Below, piece after piece: positions 8,131-17,592 of a stretch of 53,170 nucleotides of DNA. Positions within the stretch are counted from its first letter, which is position 1, and every line of letters starts with the position of its first letter. The stretch lies in contig JAFZAH010000040.1 of the NCBI GenBank assembly GCA_017548275.1, forward strand, positions 328,320 through 381,489, given 5' to 3'. The notes beneath the pieces were generated by a model. The model saw only the letters and a program-made list of their open reading frames with translations, did no database searches and was not told the origin of the DNA. The stretch is from Prevotella sp. GTDB lineage: Bacteria; Bacteroidota; Bacteroidia; Bacteroidales; Bacteroidaceae. Made by a program: the position numbers and the translations under genes.

Positions 8131-9483
8131 TTATGCGTTTTCTTTACGTAACATATTCAAACCCTCCCTGACGATGCGCTGAAGTTCCAGTTTTGACGAA
8201 TCAACGAACTCCGCCACGGCAAAATCCTCGGGAGCCACCTCATAGACGCCCAGTTGCTCCATCTTGTCGATGTCGCCAGCGATGATGGCCTTAATCAGAT
8301 ACTCGGGATAGATGTCCATCGGGAACACGCGGTCGTATTCGCCACTCATAATCATGTGGCGCTCACCACCTTTCACACGCGCATCGAGAGCATACTCCTT
8401 TTTCTTTCCGAACAGCCAACTGAAATAACTTCTGTTGGCAGAGAAATCCTTGAAACGGGGCATAATCCATCCGATGAATTCGTCCTTGTCATCGCCCTCA
8501 GGAATCACGGTGATTTCAGAAGTATGACCGCCTACAAATCCGTCAAGCGCCACAGGAGAGCCCGTAAGCGGGTTACCATCGATGATACGGACATGCTCGG
8601 TCACGCTCAACTGGTTTTCCAGAATGGGTTTGAGCGGCTGTCCAACACATACCTCTACATAAGCGGGTTCTTTGACACAACTACCTGCGACAGCAACTTT
8701 CTTGCGCAAGTCAACATGTCCTGTGAGGAACAATCTGCCAAAGAAGATAACTGCCGACGGGTCAACCGTCCAGACCGTCTCACCTTTGTTGACAGGGTCA
8801 AGATGGTTGACTTGCACACCGACATTTCCTGTCGGGCACGGACCATCAAAGACTGTTACCTCAACGTTCTTGGCCTGTGTCAGGGCGTTAGCCGTCTGTT
8901 TGGCACCGATGCCCAAATAAGTCTTCTCGATTTTAGAGAGTGCTGTCAATCCGGCTTGGAAAGCGTCTTCATTGCCTTCAAGTTCGAACTCGAAATCAGC
9001 AGCCAAGGGCATGTCGCGCAGGCCGCTGACGAAAATGGCCTTTGGAGCGGCAACGGGATTGGCAGAAACAGCATAAGGCAATTGATTGATGTAACCAAAA
9101 AGACCGGCCTCCAAGAGATGTGCGCACACCTCTTCGCCAGTCAATTTATCAACATCTTTCTTGCCAAAATCTTTCCACTGGGTCGTGACATCGGCTTGGA
9201 CGCTTACGCTCAGCAGTTTTCTCCGATCACCCCGCACCACGGCACTGACCGTTCCGCTGACAGGTGACGCGAACTTCACTTCAGGAAATTTCTTATCCAC
9301 AAAAAGAGGGTCGCCCGCCAATACCTTATCGCCTTCCTTGACTACCACTTTGGGTGTCATACCGACGAAAGCATCGGGCAGAAGAGCGAAAAGACCATCA
9401 GACTTCACGGGCACGAGTTTTTTCTCAGCCTTACCCTTCAAATTGATGTCTAAGCCTTTCCTTAACTTAATAACATTTGACAT
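8131..9483 (-). CDS. nqrA: Na+-translocating NADH:quinone reductase subunit A
   Basis: A 450-residue soluble subunit and first gene of the operon. It opens with 'MSNVIKLRKGLDINLKGKA', the usual NqrA start. A barrel-sandwich segment 'VVVKEGDKVLAGDPLFVDKKFPEVKFASPVSGTV' resembles the RnfC/NqrA N-terminal domain, and 'GHVDLRKKVAVAGS' and 'RIIDGNPLTG' follow. NqrA docks on NqrB at the cytoplasmic face and takes part in quinone binding. The start is supported by the promoter about 75 bases upstream. Confidence 0.97.
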   Translation of the reverse strand: MSNVIKLRKGLDINLKGKAEKKLVPVKSDGLFALLPDAFVGMTPKVVVKEGDKVLAGDPLFVDKKFPEVKFASPVSGTVSAVVRGDRRKLLSVSVQADVTTQWKDFGKKDVDKLTGEEVCAHLLEAGLFGYINQLPYAVSANPVAAPKAIFVSGLRDMPLAADFEFELEGNEDAFQAGLTALSKIEKTYLGIGAKQTANALTQAKNVEVTVFDGPCPTGNVGVQVNHLDPVNKGETVWTVDPSAVIFFGRLFLTGHVDLRKKVAVAGSCVKEPAYVEVCVGQPLKPILENQLSVTEHVRIIDGNPLTGSPVALDGFVGGHTSEITVIPEGDDKDEFIGWIMPRFKDFSANRSYFSWLFGKKKEYALDARVKGGERHMIMSGEYDRVFPMDIYPEYLIKAIIAGDIDKMEQLGVYEVAPEDFAVAEFVDSSKLELQRIVREGLNMLRKENA

Positions 9484-9556
9484 AAGTATTATGATTTGAT
9501 TACCATTAATAACTACTGGAAATAACGGTGTTAACGCTTTAACACTAAAATTTCTG

Positions 9557-9564
9557 CAAAAATA
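9557..9564 (-). promoter_or_regulatory. -7 element of the nqr operon promoter
   Basis: Read on the minus strand this is TATTTTTG followed by C, matching the Bacteroidota -7 box. A T-rich stretch rather than a clean TTTG lies at the -33 position. The predicted leader of about 65 bases includes a perfect 7-base inverted repeat GTGTTAA-CGCT-TTAACAC (9528-9545). Confidence 0.6.
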
Positions 9565-9647
9565 CGAAAAAAGACCTAAAATGAAAAGAAAAAGAATGTT
9601 TTTTATTGAGTATCACTGTTCTTTTTATGAAACATTCCTAAAAATAC

Positions 9648-9798
9648 GCGGCACCTCGGTAATAAAAATGAAAAAATGGATTTTTCATTTTGTATTTCAC
9701 TCGGTTTGGATTATTTTTTCAGAAAAAAAGCGGCACCTCGGTAATAAAAATGAAAAAATGGATTTTTCATTTTGTATTTCACTCAGTTTGCATTATTT
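9648..9798 (+). repeat. Duplicated promoter block upstream of the tamB-like gene (period 82)
   Basis: Copies at about 9648-9716 and 9730-9798 start with GCGGCACCTCGGTAATAAAA and are identical over about 69 bases except for two substitutions in the body. Each copy includes a TTTG -33 element. A further difference just after the compared stretch falls in the last base of the -7 box: TATTTTTT in the first copy, TATTTTTG in the second. Confidence 0.85.
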
Positions 9799-9801
9799 TT
9801 G
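9771..9801 (+). promoter_or_regulatory. Promoter of the tamB-like operon (second repeat copy)
   Basis: TTTG (9771-9774), a 19-base spacer and TATTTTTG (9794-9801) form a perfect Bacteroidota promoter. Transcription should start near 9808. That rules out the upstream ATGs at 9581, 9668 and 9758 as starts for transcripts from this promoter. Confidence 0.8.
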
Positions 9802-9826
9802 CCAAAAATTTGGAGTTATCAAACGA

Positions 9827-12800
9827 TTGAGCCATATCATTCGGATTGTCCTATGGACCCTGATTGGATTCATAGCAGGTCTTTATATTCTGTTGCGCAT
9901 ACCTGCGATACAGAACTATCTTGGTGATATAGCCGCCAATATGCTTTCCGAGAAGATTGGTTCGAAAGTGGAAGTGGGACGTCTGGACATCGGATTGAAC
10001 CGCATCACAATGGACGATGTGCAGATATATGACCAAAAGAGCCACAAGATGCTCGGTGCCACACGTTTATCGGCAAAGGTGGAGATACTCCCGTTGTTGA
10101 AAGGGGATATCTCCATCGCTTCGGCCCAGATCTTCGGTTTGAAACTGAACCTGTATCGCCAAACACCGTCAACACCGCTCAATTGCCAATACGCTTTGGA
10201 CTCATTAAGCAGCAAGAAAGATGATGAGCCCAAACGGTTGAACCTTTCCATCCGCTCGCTCATTGTGAGGAACGGCATGGTAAGATATGACTGTCTGAGT
10301 GCCCCTAAAAAAGACACCTTCGACCCCGCACACCTGTACATGACAGACATGAGTGGCCACTTCATCCTCAATCACCTGACAGATGACGACATAGATTTAA
10401 GCGTGAAGAAACTGTCGTTCAAAGAACAATCGGGACTTAACCTGTGTTCCATGTCGTTCGACCTGACGGCAAACCGAGAACAAGCCAATGTCAATGAACT
10501 GCAAATGGCATTGCCCAACACGACCCTTGCGTTCAACGATGTGACCGTCAAATTCAAAGATGAAAACGGGCAGCCAGACCAAAATGCCATCAGTTATTCG
10601 GGAAGTATTGCTCCGTCGGAAATACAACCTTCAGATTTTTCCTTCCTGCAATCATCTTTGGCAGACTACACCTCGCCTGTGAATCTTTCAGCCCGTTTCG
10701 ACGGCACCAAGGAAGGAATTAACGTGAAAGGACTGAACGTCTCCTCACCGGATTATCATATCCAAATACAGTCAGACCTCGTATGGAGAAATGGCGACAC
10801 GCCATCATGGGACGCCCATATCTCACAGGCCTCATTCCATGCCGGCAGCACCATAGAGATGTTGCGTGATATGGGCATGAAGGCATCATTCCCCGTGGAA
10901 ATAGAGAAATTAGGCACCACCTCGTTTCAAGGAGAACTCCATTCCGCTCCAGGACGTTTCAACGGAGACGGCCATTTGGCGACCGATGCAGGAGCAGCCG
11001 ATGTATTATTCGAGCATGACGGCACCCGCTTTTCCTCGCATGTCAAGACAGAATCATTCGACATGACGGGGCTAATAGCCGACATCCCCCTTGGTGTAGT
11101 GTCAGCAGACATGCAACTGAACGGCTCATGGCCTGTCAGTCAAGACATGGCACTGACTGCCAATGGCAAAATCAACCGTCTGGACTATGACGGGCACCAA
11201 TTCCAAAATGTGGACATCGACGGCACCTACCAACATCAACGATTTGAGGGTATGCTGTCGATGGAATCACCCGACGGCGACATCTCATTTGACGGCACAG
11301 TCAATATGAGCGGACAACCACTGACCGCCAAGATGGAAGCACAAGTACGCCATTTCTCTCCGGCAGCCTTCGGACTGAATGCCCAAATGCCCGGCCACTT
11401 GTATGATTTCGATGTCACGGCCGATATTAAAGGTAATCATCTGAGAGACCTTTCCGGCACAGCAGACATCAGGAATTTCAAGATGAAGACAGCCGATTCG
11501 GAATTCTCCTTCCAAAATTTCTCAATATACTCCAATCACGAAGGCGGAACGGATGTATTACGATTGAGAAGTGATTTCGCCAATATTGACGCAGAAGGCC
11601 GGTTTGACCCATTCACCTTGTCACAAAGCATGGCTCACATCATCGGCGACCAACTACCAGCATCGCCATTCAAGAAATCCGCCACTGTGACGACAACCCA
11701 GAATGAATTGACCTTGACAGCCGATGTGTTCGACTCAGAATGGCTCAAGCAGTTATTTAATATTCCATTGGATATCAATGAGCCACTGCATCTTACAGGA
11801 AGCATCATTGACAGAGAAAAAAAGATAGATCTCTATTGTGACGCCCCAGATATCGCTTATAACGGCAAAAGGTACACCAACGGCAATATCGACATACGGA
11901 CAAAATCGGACACTCTGTTTGCCGATATGCGTGTGAAGCGGTTGAAAGACAATGGCAAAACACTGGATTTAGGAATCCATGCCACTGCATCGAACAATGA
12001 TGTGCGCTCACAATTGGCGTTCAACGACCATGGCGGGGCGAGAGGTTTAGAAGGAGAGTTGGACGCGAACACACAATTTTTCCAGAATGAAGCCGGGCAT
12101 TGGACCGCCCACGTGAAAGTACACGAATCAGACATTCATATCGGCAAGACCTCATGGACTATTCAGCCCTCAGATATCGTCTATTCAAAGGAACAGTTGA
12201 TTATCGACCATTTCTCCATGCAAAACGACGAACAACACATCAGCGTCGGCGGCATTATCCGTCCGCAACATCAGGACACCATCAAGATAGATTTGAAAGA
12301 TGTGGATTTGAAATACATGTCAAGCGTCCTTAATGTGAAGAACGTGGAGTTCGGCGGCAGCGCCACCGGTATCGGCTATCTCACGTCAGTTTATGAGAAC
12401 CCGACCGCCAAGATGAATCTGCATGTGGACCGTTTCACCTTTGCCGACGGAACATTTGGCAATTTAGACACTGATATCTCATGGAAAAAGTCAGACAACA
12501 AACTGTGCTTTGATGCCTTCGCTGACAACGGCACTGATTCCAACACGAAGATAGACGGAGACATCAATCTGGCATCATCCTCGCTCAATCTTGACATCAA
12601 GCCCAACGGCACAAAAATAGATTTTCTGGAAAAATACTGCGGCAGTTTTCTTCGTGACGTTGAAGCACAAGTATATGGAAATGTACGACTTGTCGGCACG
12701 TTCAAAGAACCCAACCTTGAAGGGCGCGTTGTGGCACGCGGAGATGTAGGTGTCAAGCCGCTGTACACCACATACACCATGATGAACGACACCATCACGC

Positions 12801-14242
12801 TGACGCCAGACCATATCTATTTCAACAATGACACACTAAACGACAGGCATGGCCATTTAGCCCTGCTCAACGGTGCTGTAAACCATCAGCATTTGGGTCG
12901 ATGGACCTTTGACCTGCATGTCCATGCCGACAATCTCTTAGCATACGACCATCAAGATTTTGACGGAAGCACTTTCTGCGGCACCGTTTATGGCACCGGC
13001 GACTGTCAGATAAACGGCCGAAGCGGCGAGGTGGTGATAGACATCAATGCCACACCCGAGAAAAATACGGTATTCTACTATAACGTGTCGAGCCCTGATG
13101 CGCTTAAAAAACAAGAGTTTATCCACTGGAACGACGTCACGGAAGAGAGAAGGGCATTCACCACGCGCGATGTTATCCCAGATGACTATAATGACGAGAA
13201 TGAAGAGCCAACTTATGACTTGCATTCCGACCTTCACATGAACATGCTCATCAACGCCACGCCCGACGCCACCTTACGGTTGTTGATGAACGCAGAGAGC
13301 GGTGACTACATCGCGCTCAACGGCAGCGGTGTGTTGAAAGCCAATTATTTTAACAAAGGCAGTTTCAACATTTACGGCAATTATGAAGTAGAGGGCGGTA
13401 CCTATAAGATGACCATCCAAAATCTCATCAAAAAAGAATTCCAATTCCAGCCCGGCGGCACCATCTCCTTTGGCGGCGACCCCTACGACGCCCCACTTGA
13501 CCTGCAGGCGATGTACACTGTGAACGGCGTGTCACTTTCCGATTTGAGCATCGGCAACCGTTTCACATCAAATAACATCCGTGTGAACTGCTTGATGAAC
13601 ATCAAAGGCACCGCCAACGCGCCTTCGGTAGATTTCGACATGGAGATGCCCACCATCAGCAGCGACGCACAACAAATGGTGAGAAGCCTGATTAACAGTG
13701 AGGAGGAACTCAACCAGCAAGTGATATACCTATTGACCATAGGCCGTTTCTACTCCCAGGATAACACCACCATGAACGAGGGCGCACAAAGTCAGACCAG
13801 TCTGGCAATGCAGAGTCTGCTGAGCGGAACCATCAGCCAGCAAATTAACTCCGTGCTTAACAGTTTCATCAACAATAATAACTGGAATTTCGGCGCGAAT
13901 ATCTCCACGGGCGATGAAGGCTGGAACAACGCCGAATATGAAGGTTTGCTGAGCGGAAGACTGTTGAACAACCGGTTGTTAATCAACGGACAGTTCGGCT
14001 ACCGTGACAATGCCAATGCGACAACCAGTTTCATCGGTGATTTTGATGTGCGCTATCTGCTCTTCCCCAACGGCAATTTTGCTGTCAGGGTTTATAACCA
14101 GACAAATGACCGCTATTTCACGAAAAACAGCCTCAACACACAAGGGTTGGGACTCATCATGAAAAAAGATTTCAACGGTTGGCGAGACCTGATAGGCCGG
14201 AAACCTAAAAAAGCCCCACCCCAACCCTCTAAAACCAAATGA
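9827..14242 (+). CDS. TamB-like translocation/assembly protein (DUF490 C-terminus)
   Basis: A very large protein (about 1471 residues) with one N-terminal membrane anchor ('IIRIVLWTLIGFIAGLYILLRIPAIQNYL'), a long beta-rich region, and a C-terminal TamB/DUF490 domain ('GGTYKMTIQNLIKKEFQFQPGGTISFGGDPYDAPLDLQAMY' through 'LIMKKDFNGW'). TamB-type proteins span the periplasm as an AsmA-like lipid-transfer bridge and assist outer-membrane assembly. The Bacteroidota forms are longer than enterobacterial TamB (about 1260). The start is uncertain: no ATG follows the predicted promoter, so I use TTG 9827, about 20 bases after the expected transcription start; ATG 9758 is the alternative. The next gene overlaps by four bases. 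Confidence 0.85.
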   Translation: MSHIIRIVLWTLIGFIAGLYILLRIPAIQNYLGDIAANMLSEKIGSKVEVGRLDIGLNRITMDDVQIYDQKSHKMLGATRLSAKVEILPLLKGDISIASAQIFGLKLNLYRQTPSTPLNCQYALDSLSSKKDDEPKRLNLSIRSLIVRNGMVRYDCLSAPKKDTFDPAHLYMTDMSGHFILNHLTDDDIDLSVKKLSFKEQSGLNLCSMSFDLTANREQANVNELQMALPNTTLAFNDVTVKFKDENGQPDQNAISYSGSIAPSEIQPSDFSFLQSSLADYTSPVNLSARFDGTKEGINVKGLNVSSPDYHIQIQSDLVWRNGDTPSWDAHISQASFHAGSTIEMLRDMGMKASFPVEIEKLGTTSFQGELHSAPGRFNGDGHLATDAGAADVLFEHDGTRFSSHVKTESFDMTGLIADIPLGVVSADMQLNGSWPVSQDMALTANGKINRLDYDGHQFQNVDIDGTYQHQRFEGMLSMESPDGDISFDGTVNMSGQPLTAKMEAQVRHFSPAAFGLNAQMPGHLYDFDVTADIKGNHLRDLSGTADIRNFKMKTADSEFSFQNFSIYSNHEGGTDVLRLRSDFANIDAEGRFDPFTLSQSMAHIIGDQLPASPFKKSATVTTTQNELTLTADVFDSEWLKQLFNIPLDINEPLHLTGSIIDREKKIDLYCDAPDIAYNGKRYTNGNIDIRTKSDTLFADMRVKRLKDNGKTLDLGIHATASNNDVRSQLAFNDHGGARGLEGELDANTQFFQNEAGHWTAHVKVHESDIHIGKTSWTIQPSDIVYSKEQLIIDHFSMQNDEQHISVGGIIRPQHQDTIKIDLKDVDLKYMSSVLNVKNVEFGGSATGIGYLTSVYENPTAKMNLHVDRFTFADGTFGNLDTDISWKKSDNKLCFDAFADNGTDSNTKIDGDINLASSSLNLDIKPNGTKIDFLEKYCGSFLRDVEAQVYGNVRLVGTFKEPNLEGRVVARGDVGVKPLYTTYTMMNDTITLTPDHIYFNNDTLNDRHGHLALLNGAVNHQHLGRWTFDLHVHADNLLAYDHQDFDGSTFCGTVYGTGDCQINGRSGEVVIDINATPEKNTVFYYNVSSPDALKKQEFIHWNDVTEERRAFTTRDVIPDDYNDENEEPTYDLHSDLHMNMLINATPDATLRLLMNAESGDYIALNGSGVLKANYFNKGSFNIYGNYEVEGGTYKMTIQNLIKKEFQFQPGGTISFGGDPYDAPLDLQAMYTVNGVSLSDLSIGNRFTSNNIRVNCLMNIKGTANAPSVDFDMEMPTISSDAQQMVRSLINSEEELNQQVIYLLTIGRFYSQDNTTMNEGAQSQTSLAMQSLLSGTISQQINSVLNSFINNNNWNFGANISTGDEGWNNAEYEGLLSGRLLNNRLLINGQFGYRDNANATTSFIGDFDVRYLLFPNGNFAVRVYNQTNDRYFTKNSLNTQGLGLIMKKDFNGWRDLIGRKPKKAPPQPSKTK

Positions 14243-15969
14243 CTAACATGTTGAAAAAATTATTCTTACTCCTCCTGTTTATAACAAGTATCCCACTAAT
14301 GGCACAAGAAGACATCAAAATAAAAATCATTGAGACCAGCGACGTTCATGGCTGCTTTTTCCCCTTCGATTTTATCAACAGGGCACCCATGAAAGGCACG
14401 CTCTCCAGAGTCTTCTCCTACGTGCAGGAACAATGTCTGAAATACGGGGAAAACGTTATCTTGTTAGACAATGGTGATATACTCCAAGGTCAACCGTCAT
14501 GCTATTATTGCAATTTCGTCAAACCGGAATTGGAAAACGTGGCAGCCTCGGTCATCAATTACATGGGTTATGACGCACAGACCATCGGTAACCATGACAT
14601 AGAAACAGGCCATGCCGTATATGACAAATGGGCCAGCGAGGTGCATTGTCCCGTTTTAGGCGCGAATATCATTGACACGGCCACGGGTAAACCGTATCTG
14701 ACACCCTACACCATCATCGAGCGTTCGGGCGTCCGCATAGCAGTAATCGGATTGTTGACGGCCGCCATACCCAACTGGTTGCATGAAGAATTGTGGAGCG
14801 GGTTGCATTTCGAAGAAATGGTCGCCTCTGCTCGGAAATGGGTTAAGATTGTCAAAGAGACGGAACATCCAGACCTGATAATCGGGCTGTTTCATTCCGG
14901 CAAGGAAGGAGGTATCATCACGCCAGAGTACGAGGAAGATGCCACATTACGCGTGGCGAAAGAAGTTGACGGGTTCGACATCATTTTCTACGGGCATGAC
15001 CACACCTCGCGCAAAGACTGGTGCGAAGGTCCCGGCGGCAAGCAGGTGCTCTGTTTAGACCCATCATGCAACGCCATATTAGTCGCAGAAGCAGAAGTGG
15101 TGTTCGACACTGCCACCAAGCAATTAAAAACCGTCAAAGGCGGCCTACGGCCTGTCTCCAATTATCCCCCAGACAAAGCCTTTATACAGCACTTCCAGCC
15201 GGTTATAGACAGCATCAAAACATTCGTCAACCGACGTATAGGAAGCATCAAACATACTATTTATTCCAAAGACTGTTATTTCGGTAATGCCCCCTTCACC
15301 GACCTGATTCATGATTTGCAGTTGGAGATGACCGGAGCCGACGTGTCTTTTAATGCGCCACTGACATTTGACATCAGCATCAAAGAGGGCGATATTCATG
15401 TCAGCGACCTGTTTAATCTCTATAAGTATGAGAATCAGATATACACTTTGAGCATGACAGGCAGGGAAATCCGCGACCACCTCGAGATGAGTTATGATTT
15501 GTGGGTCAACACGATGACATCGCCCGACGACCATATCATGCTGATGCAAGACGGTTCATCCGATGACCAGCAACGCTATGCCTTCAAAAATCTGGCATTC
15601 AACTTTGACAGTGCCGCCGGCATAGACTACGAGGTGGACGTAACCAAACCTGACGGAGAGAAAGTGCACATCCTGCGTATGTCGAACGGCGAGCCGTTTG
15701 ACATGGACAAATGGTATCGCGTGACCATGAACAGTTATCGTGGCAACGGTGGTGGCGAACTGCTCACAAAAGGGGCTGGAATACCACTTGAGGAACTGAA
15801 AAACCGCATCATTTTCCGAAGCGAGAAAGACCAGCGTCACTATTTGAAAGAATGGATTGAGAAACAACAGATTATCGACCCTCAAGCGCATGACAACTGG
15901 CGATTTATACCAGAATCATGGACGAAGGCCGCCTTAGAGAGAGACAAGAAACTGATTTTCGGAGAATAA
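14239..15969 (+). CDS. Secreted 5'-nucleotidase / 2',3'-cyclic phosphodiesterase family protein
   Basis: The 576-residue protein has a signal peptide (MLKKLFLLLLFITSIPLMAQ) and the two-domain UshA-type architecture. The N-terminal metallophosphoesterase shows 'ETSDVHGCFFPFDF', 'LLDNGDILQGQPS', 'TIGNHDIE', 'GLFHSGKEGG' and 'FYGHDHTSR', the residues that bind the di-metal centre. The C-terminal nucleotidase domain contains 'SMTGREIRDHLEMSYDLW' and 'WYRVTMNSYRGNGGGELL'. It probably hydrolyses nucleotides or UDP-sugars in the periplasm; substrate cannot be read from sequence. Its ATG overlaps the tamB-like stop (ATGA). ATG 14248 is an equally possible start and gives a more typical signal peptide. 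Confidence 0.9.
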   Translation: MTNMLKKLFLLLLFITSIPLMAQEDIKIKIIETSDVHGCFFPFDFINRAPMKGTLSRVFSYVQEQCLKYGENVILLDNGDILQGQPSCYYCNFVKPELENVAASVINYMGYDAQTIGNHDIETGHAVYDKWASEVHCPVLGANIIDTATGKPYLTPYTIIERSGVRIAVIGLLTAAIPNWLHEELWSGLHFEEMVASARKWVKIVKETEHPDLIIGLFHSGKEGGIITPEYEEDATLRVAKEVDGFDIIFYGHDHTSRKDWCEGPGGKQVLCLDPSCNAILVAEAEVVFDTATKQLKTVKGGLRPVSNYPPDKAFIQHFQPVIDSIKTFVNRRIGSIKHTIYSKDCYFGNAPFTDLIHDLQLEMTGADVSFNAPLTFDISIKEGDIHVSDLFNLYKYENQIYTLSMTGREIRDHLEMSYDLWVNTMTSPDDHIMLMQDGSSDDQQRYAFKNLAFNFDSAAGIDYEVDVTKPDGEKVHILRMSNGEPFDMDKWYRVTMNSYRGNGGGELLTKGAGIPLEELKNRIIFRSEKDQRHYLKEWIEKQQIIDPQAHDNWRFIPESWTKAALERDKKLIFGE

Positions 15970-15980
15970 ACGACAGACAA

Positions 15981-16763
15981 ATGAAAAAATACTGGTTTAT
16001 TTTTTGCCATACTGAACTGCTGTTGGAAAAACATCCTGACGGCACGTATGCGATTCCCCACCAGGAAGAGCCGCCAGTCAAGACACATCCCTGGACCAAG
16101 ATACACAATATCACCCCTGCATTCCCTGACGGGGAAGTAAAGACCTTTGAGGCAGAGCCGCCACTTGATTTTCCCGGATATGTGACCATGCCGCTCCGCA
16201 CGTCCTATCAACACCTTTCCATGGAAGAATACCTGAAAGCGGGAAAGTGTCAGGAAATTCTATATTGGGACGTGAATACAAAGTATTGTGGCGTCTGCGG
16301 CGGACTGATGCGTATGCACACAGATATCTCCAAGCGTTGTGAACAATGCGGCAAAGAAGTGTGGCCTCAATTAGCCACGGCCATCATTTGTCTGATACAA
16401 CGCGGAGACGAGGTGTTGTTGTTACGAGCCAACAATTTCAGAAGAAAATTCTTCGGATTAGTGGCCGGTTTTGTCGAGACAGGCGAGACATTAGAAGAAG
16501 CCGTAGCGCGTGAAGCGTTGGAAGAGACGGGCATACGCGTGAAAAACATCCGTTATTATGCCAGCCAACCATGGCCCTACCCTTGCGGTTTGATGGTTGG
16601 GTTTTATGCTGATTATGACGGCGGGGAAATCAAACTGCAAGAGTCAGAAATATCCGACGGAGGTTGGTTTCATTACCAGTCTTTGCCCCAGATTCCAGAG
16701 AAGATGTCAATTGCAAGGAAACTGATTGACCATTGGTTGGAAAGAAAGAATAATCATGCATAG
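15981..16763 (+). CDS. nudC: NAD+ diphosphatase / NAD-cap hydrolase NudC
   Basis: 260 residues, a typical NudC length. A zinc ribbon with Cys103, Cys106, Cys120 and Cys123 precedes a Nudix box 'GFVETGETLEEAVAREALEETGI' (about 163-185; REALEE carries the metal-binding glutamates). The family-specific motif 'SQPWPYP' is at about 195-201. NudC splits NAD(H) into NMN(H) and AMP and can remove NAD caps from RNA. I chose ATG 15981 (MKKYWFIFCH), 11 bases after the upstream stop; the frame extends to 15918 but that overlaps the nucleotidase gene. Third gene of the tamB-like operon. Confidence 0.95.
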   Translation: MKKYWFIFCHTELLLEKHPDGTYAIPHQEEPPVKTHPWTKIHNITPAFPDGEVKTFEAEPPLDFPGYVTMPLRTSYQHLSMEEYLKAGKCQEILYWDVNTKYCGVCGGLMRMHTDISKRCEQCGKEVWPQLATAIICLIQRGDEVLLLRANNFRRKFFGLVAGFVETGETLEEAVAREALEETGIRVKNIRYYASQPWPYPCGLMVGFYADYDGGEIKLQESEISDGGWFHYQSLPQIPEKMSIARKLIDHWLERKNNHA

Positions 16764-16912
16764 CCTACCATAGAAGGAAAGAGAAACCCGTTATAGGGCC
16801 TCTCCTGACTTCTATATTCTGTCTACCTTATAAAGAGAATACAAGTCCTCAGTGTGTTCCCAAATAAACAAAGAACAATTTGTTATCGGTGCAGAAAGCC
16901 TTTGTTACTCAA

Positions 16913-17587
16913 TCACTTGCACTGCCTAAGTAAATCTGCTATTTCAGCGTGAGTGATACCAAGTGAGAGCACACGTTGTAAATCTTCACGAGCCTCACGT
17001 TTGCGTCCCAATGCGATGCGTATTTCGGCTCTCGATATAATATAATCAGCGTTTGAAGGGTCTAAACGGATGGCTTCGCCGAAGTCATATTCAGCCAAAT
17101 CAGGCATGTTGCGTTCCAACTCTATACCGGCACGTGCCGCATAGGCGATAGCGCTGTCTGGATAGAGTTCCACCAAACGGTTAATCTGGTCCATCGCCAT
17201 CGTCACACGTTTATCCTTTTGATTGAGCAAGGCCAATCCGAGCAAAGCCTCAAAATTGTCAGGAATTCTTTTCAGCACCGCCTCATAGTCGGCACGCGCG
17301 AACTGATGACGTCCAATCCTCTCGTATGCGTAAGCACGATAACGTAATGCCGTCAGATTGCCATCTTCCAGTTTTAGGACATCGGAATACTCGTCAATGG
17401 CATATTGCCATTGTTCCAACTGCATATTGAGCGATGCTTTCCGCAACCTCATATCAATATTGCTCTGATTATAATTGAGTTGGCGGATAAGCACCGACAG
17501 CGAATCACGTAGTTCTTGCGTTGACTGCGCGAAGACAGTCAACGCAAGAAAGAACATGAGTGATATGGAAAAGAATCGTATCTTCAT
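16913..17587 (-). CDS. Secreted/periplasmic TPR-repeat protein
   Basis: A 224-residue protein with a signal peptide (MKIRFFSISLMFFLALTVFA, cleavage before QS) and about five tetratricopeptide-like units ('WQYAIDEYSDVLKLEDGNLTALRYRAYAYERIG', 'FARADYEAVLKRIPDNFEALLGLALLN', 'ADYIISRAEIRIALGRKREA'). TPR proteins act as protein-binding scaffolds; no partner is evident. It begins only 5 bases after the leuB stop, so it is probably read from the leucine operon transcript although nothing in it suggests leucine synthesis. A strong hairpin lies inside its signal-peptide codons. Confidence 0.85.
   Translation of the reverse strand: MKIRFFSISLMFFLALTVFAQSTQELRDSLSVLIRQLNYNQSNIDMRLRKASLNMQLEQWQYAIDEYSDVLKLEDGNLTALRYRAYAYERIGRHQFARADYEAVLKRIPDNFEALLGLALLNQKDKRVTMAMDQINRLVELYPDSAIAYAARAGIELERNMPDLAEYDFGEAIRLDPSNADYIISRAEIRIALGRKREAREDLQRVLSLGITHAEIADLLRQCK
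17513..17550 (-). repeat. Perfect 15-base inverted repeat inside the signal-peptide codons of the TPR gene
   Basis: Positions 17513-17527 (TTCTTGCGTTGACTG) and 17536-17550 are exact reverse complements with an 8-base loop. The hairpin starts about 37 bases into the coding sequence. In the mRNA it would be very stable and could slow ribosomes, shield the downstream message or act as a processing point within the leu transcript. Confidence 0.7.
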
Positions 17588-17592
17588 CAGGG

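Larger units (their letters stand above)
9484..9826. other. Divergent intergenic region nqrA / tamB-like gene
   Basis: This 343-base AT-rich region holds the nqr promoter on the minus side and a duplicated promoter block on the plus side (9648-9801). The frame of the tamB-like gene is open through it back to an ATG at 9581. However, the two repeat copies are read in different frames there (period 82, not a multiple of 3), so that extension is very unlikely to be coding. Confidence 0.7.

Noticed and set aside
8254-9267. 337-codon plus-strand frame opposite nqrA
   Set aside because: Shadow frame within nqrA; no signal, domain or promoter supports it.
9581-9826. N-terminal extension of the tamB-like gene back to ATG 9581
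   Set aside because: It runs through an 82-base duplication read in two different frames and lies upstream of the functional promoter copy, so it is not credible coding sequence.
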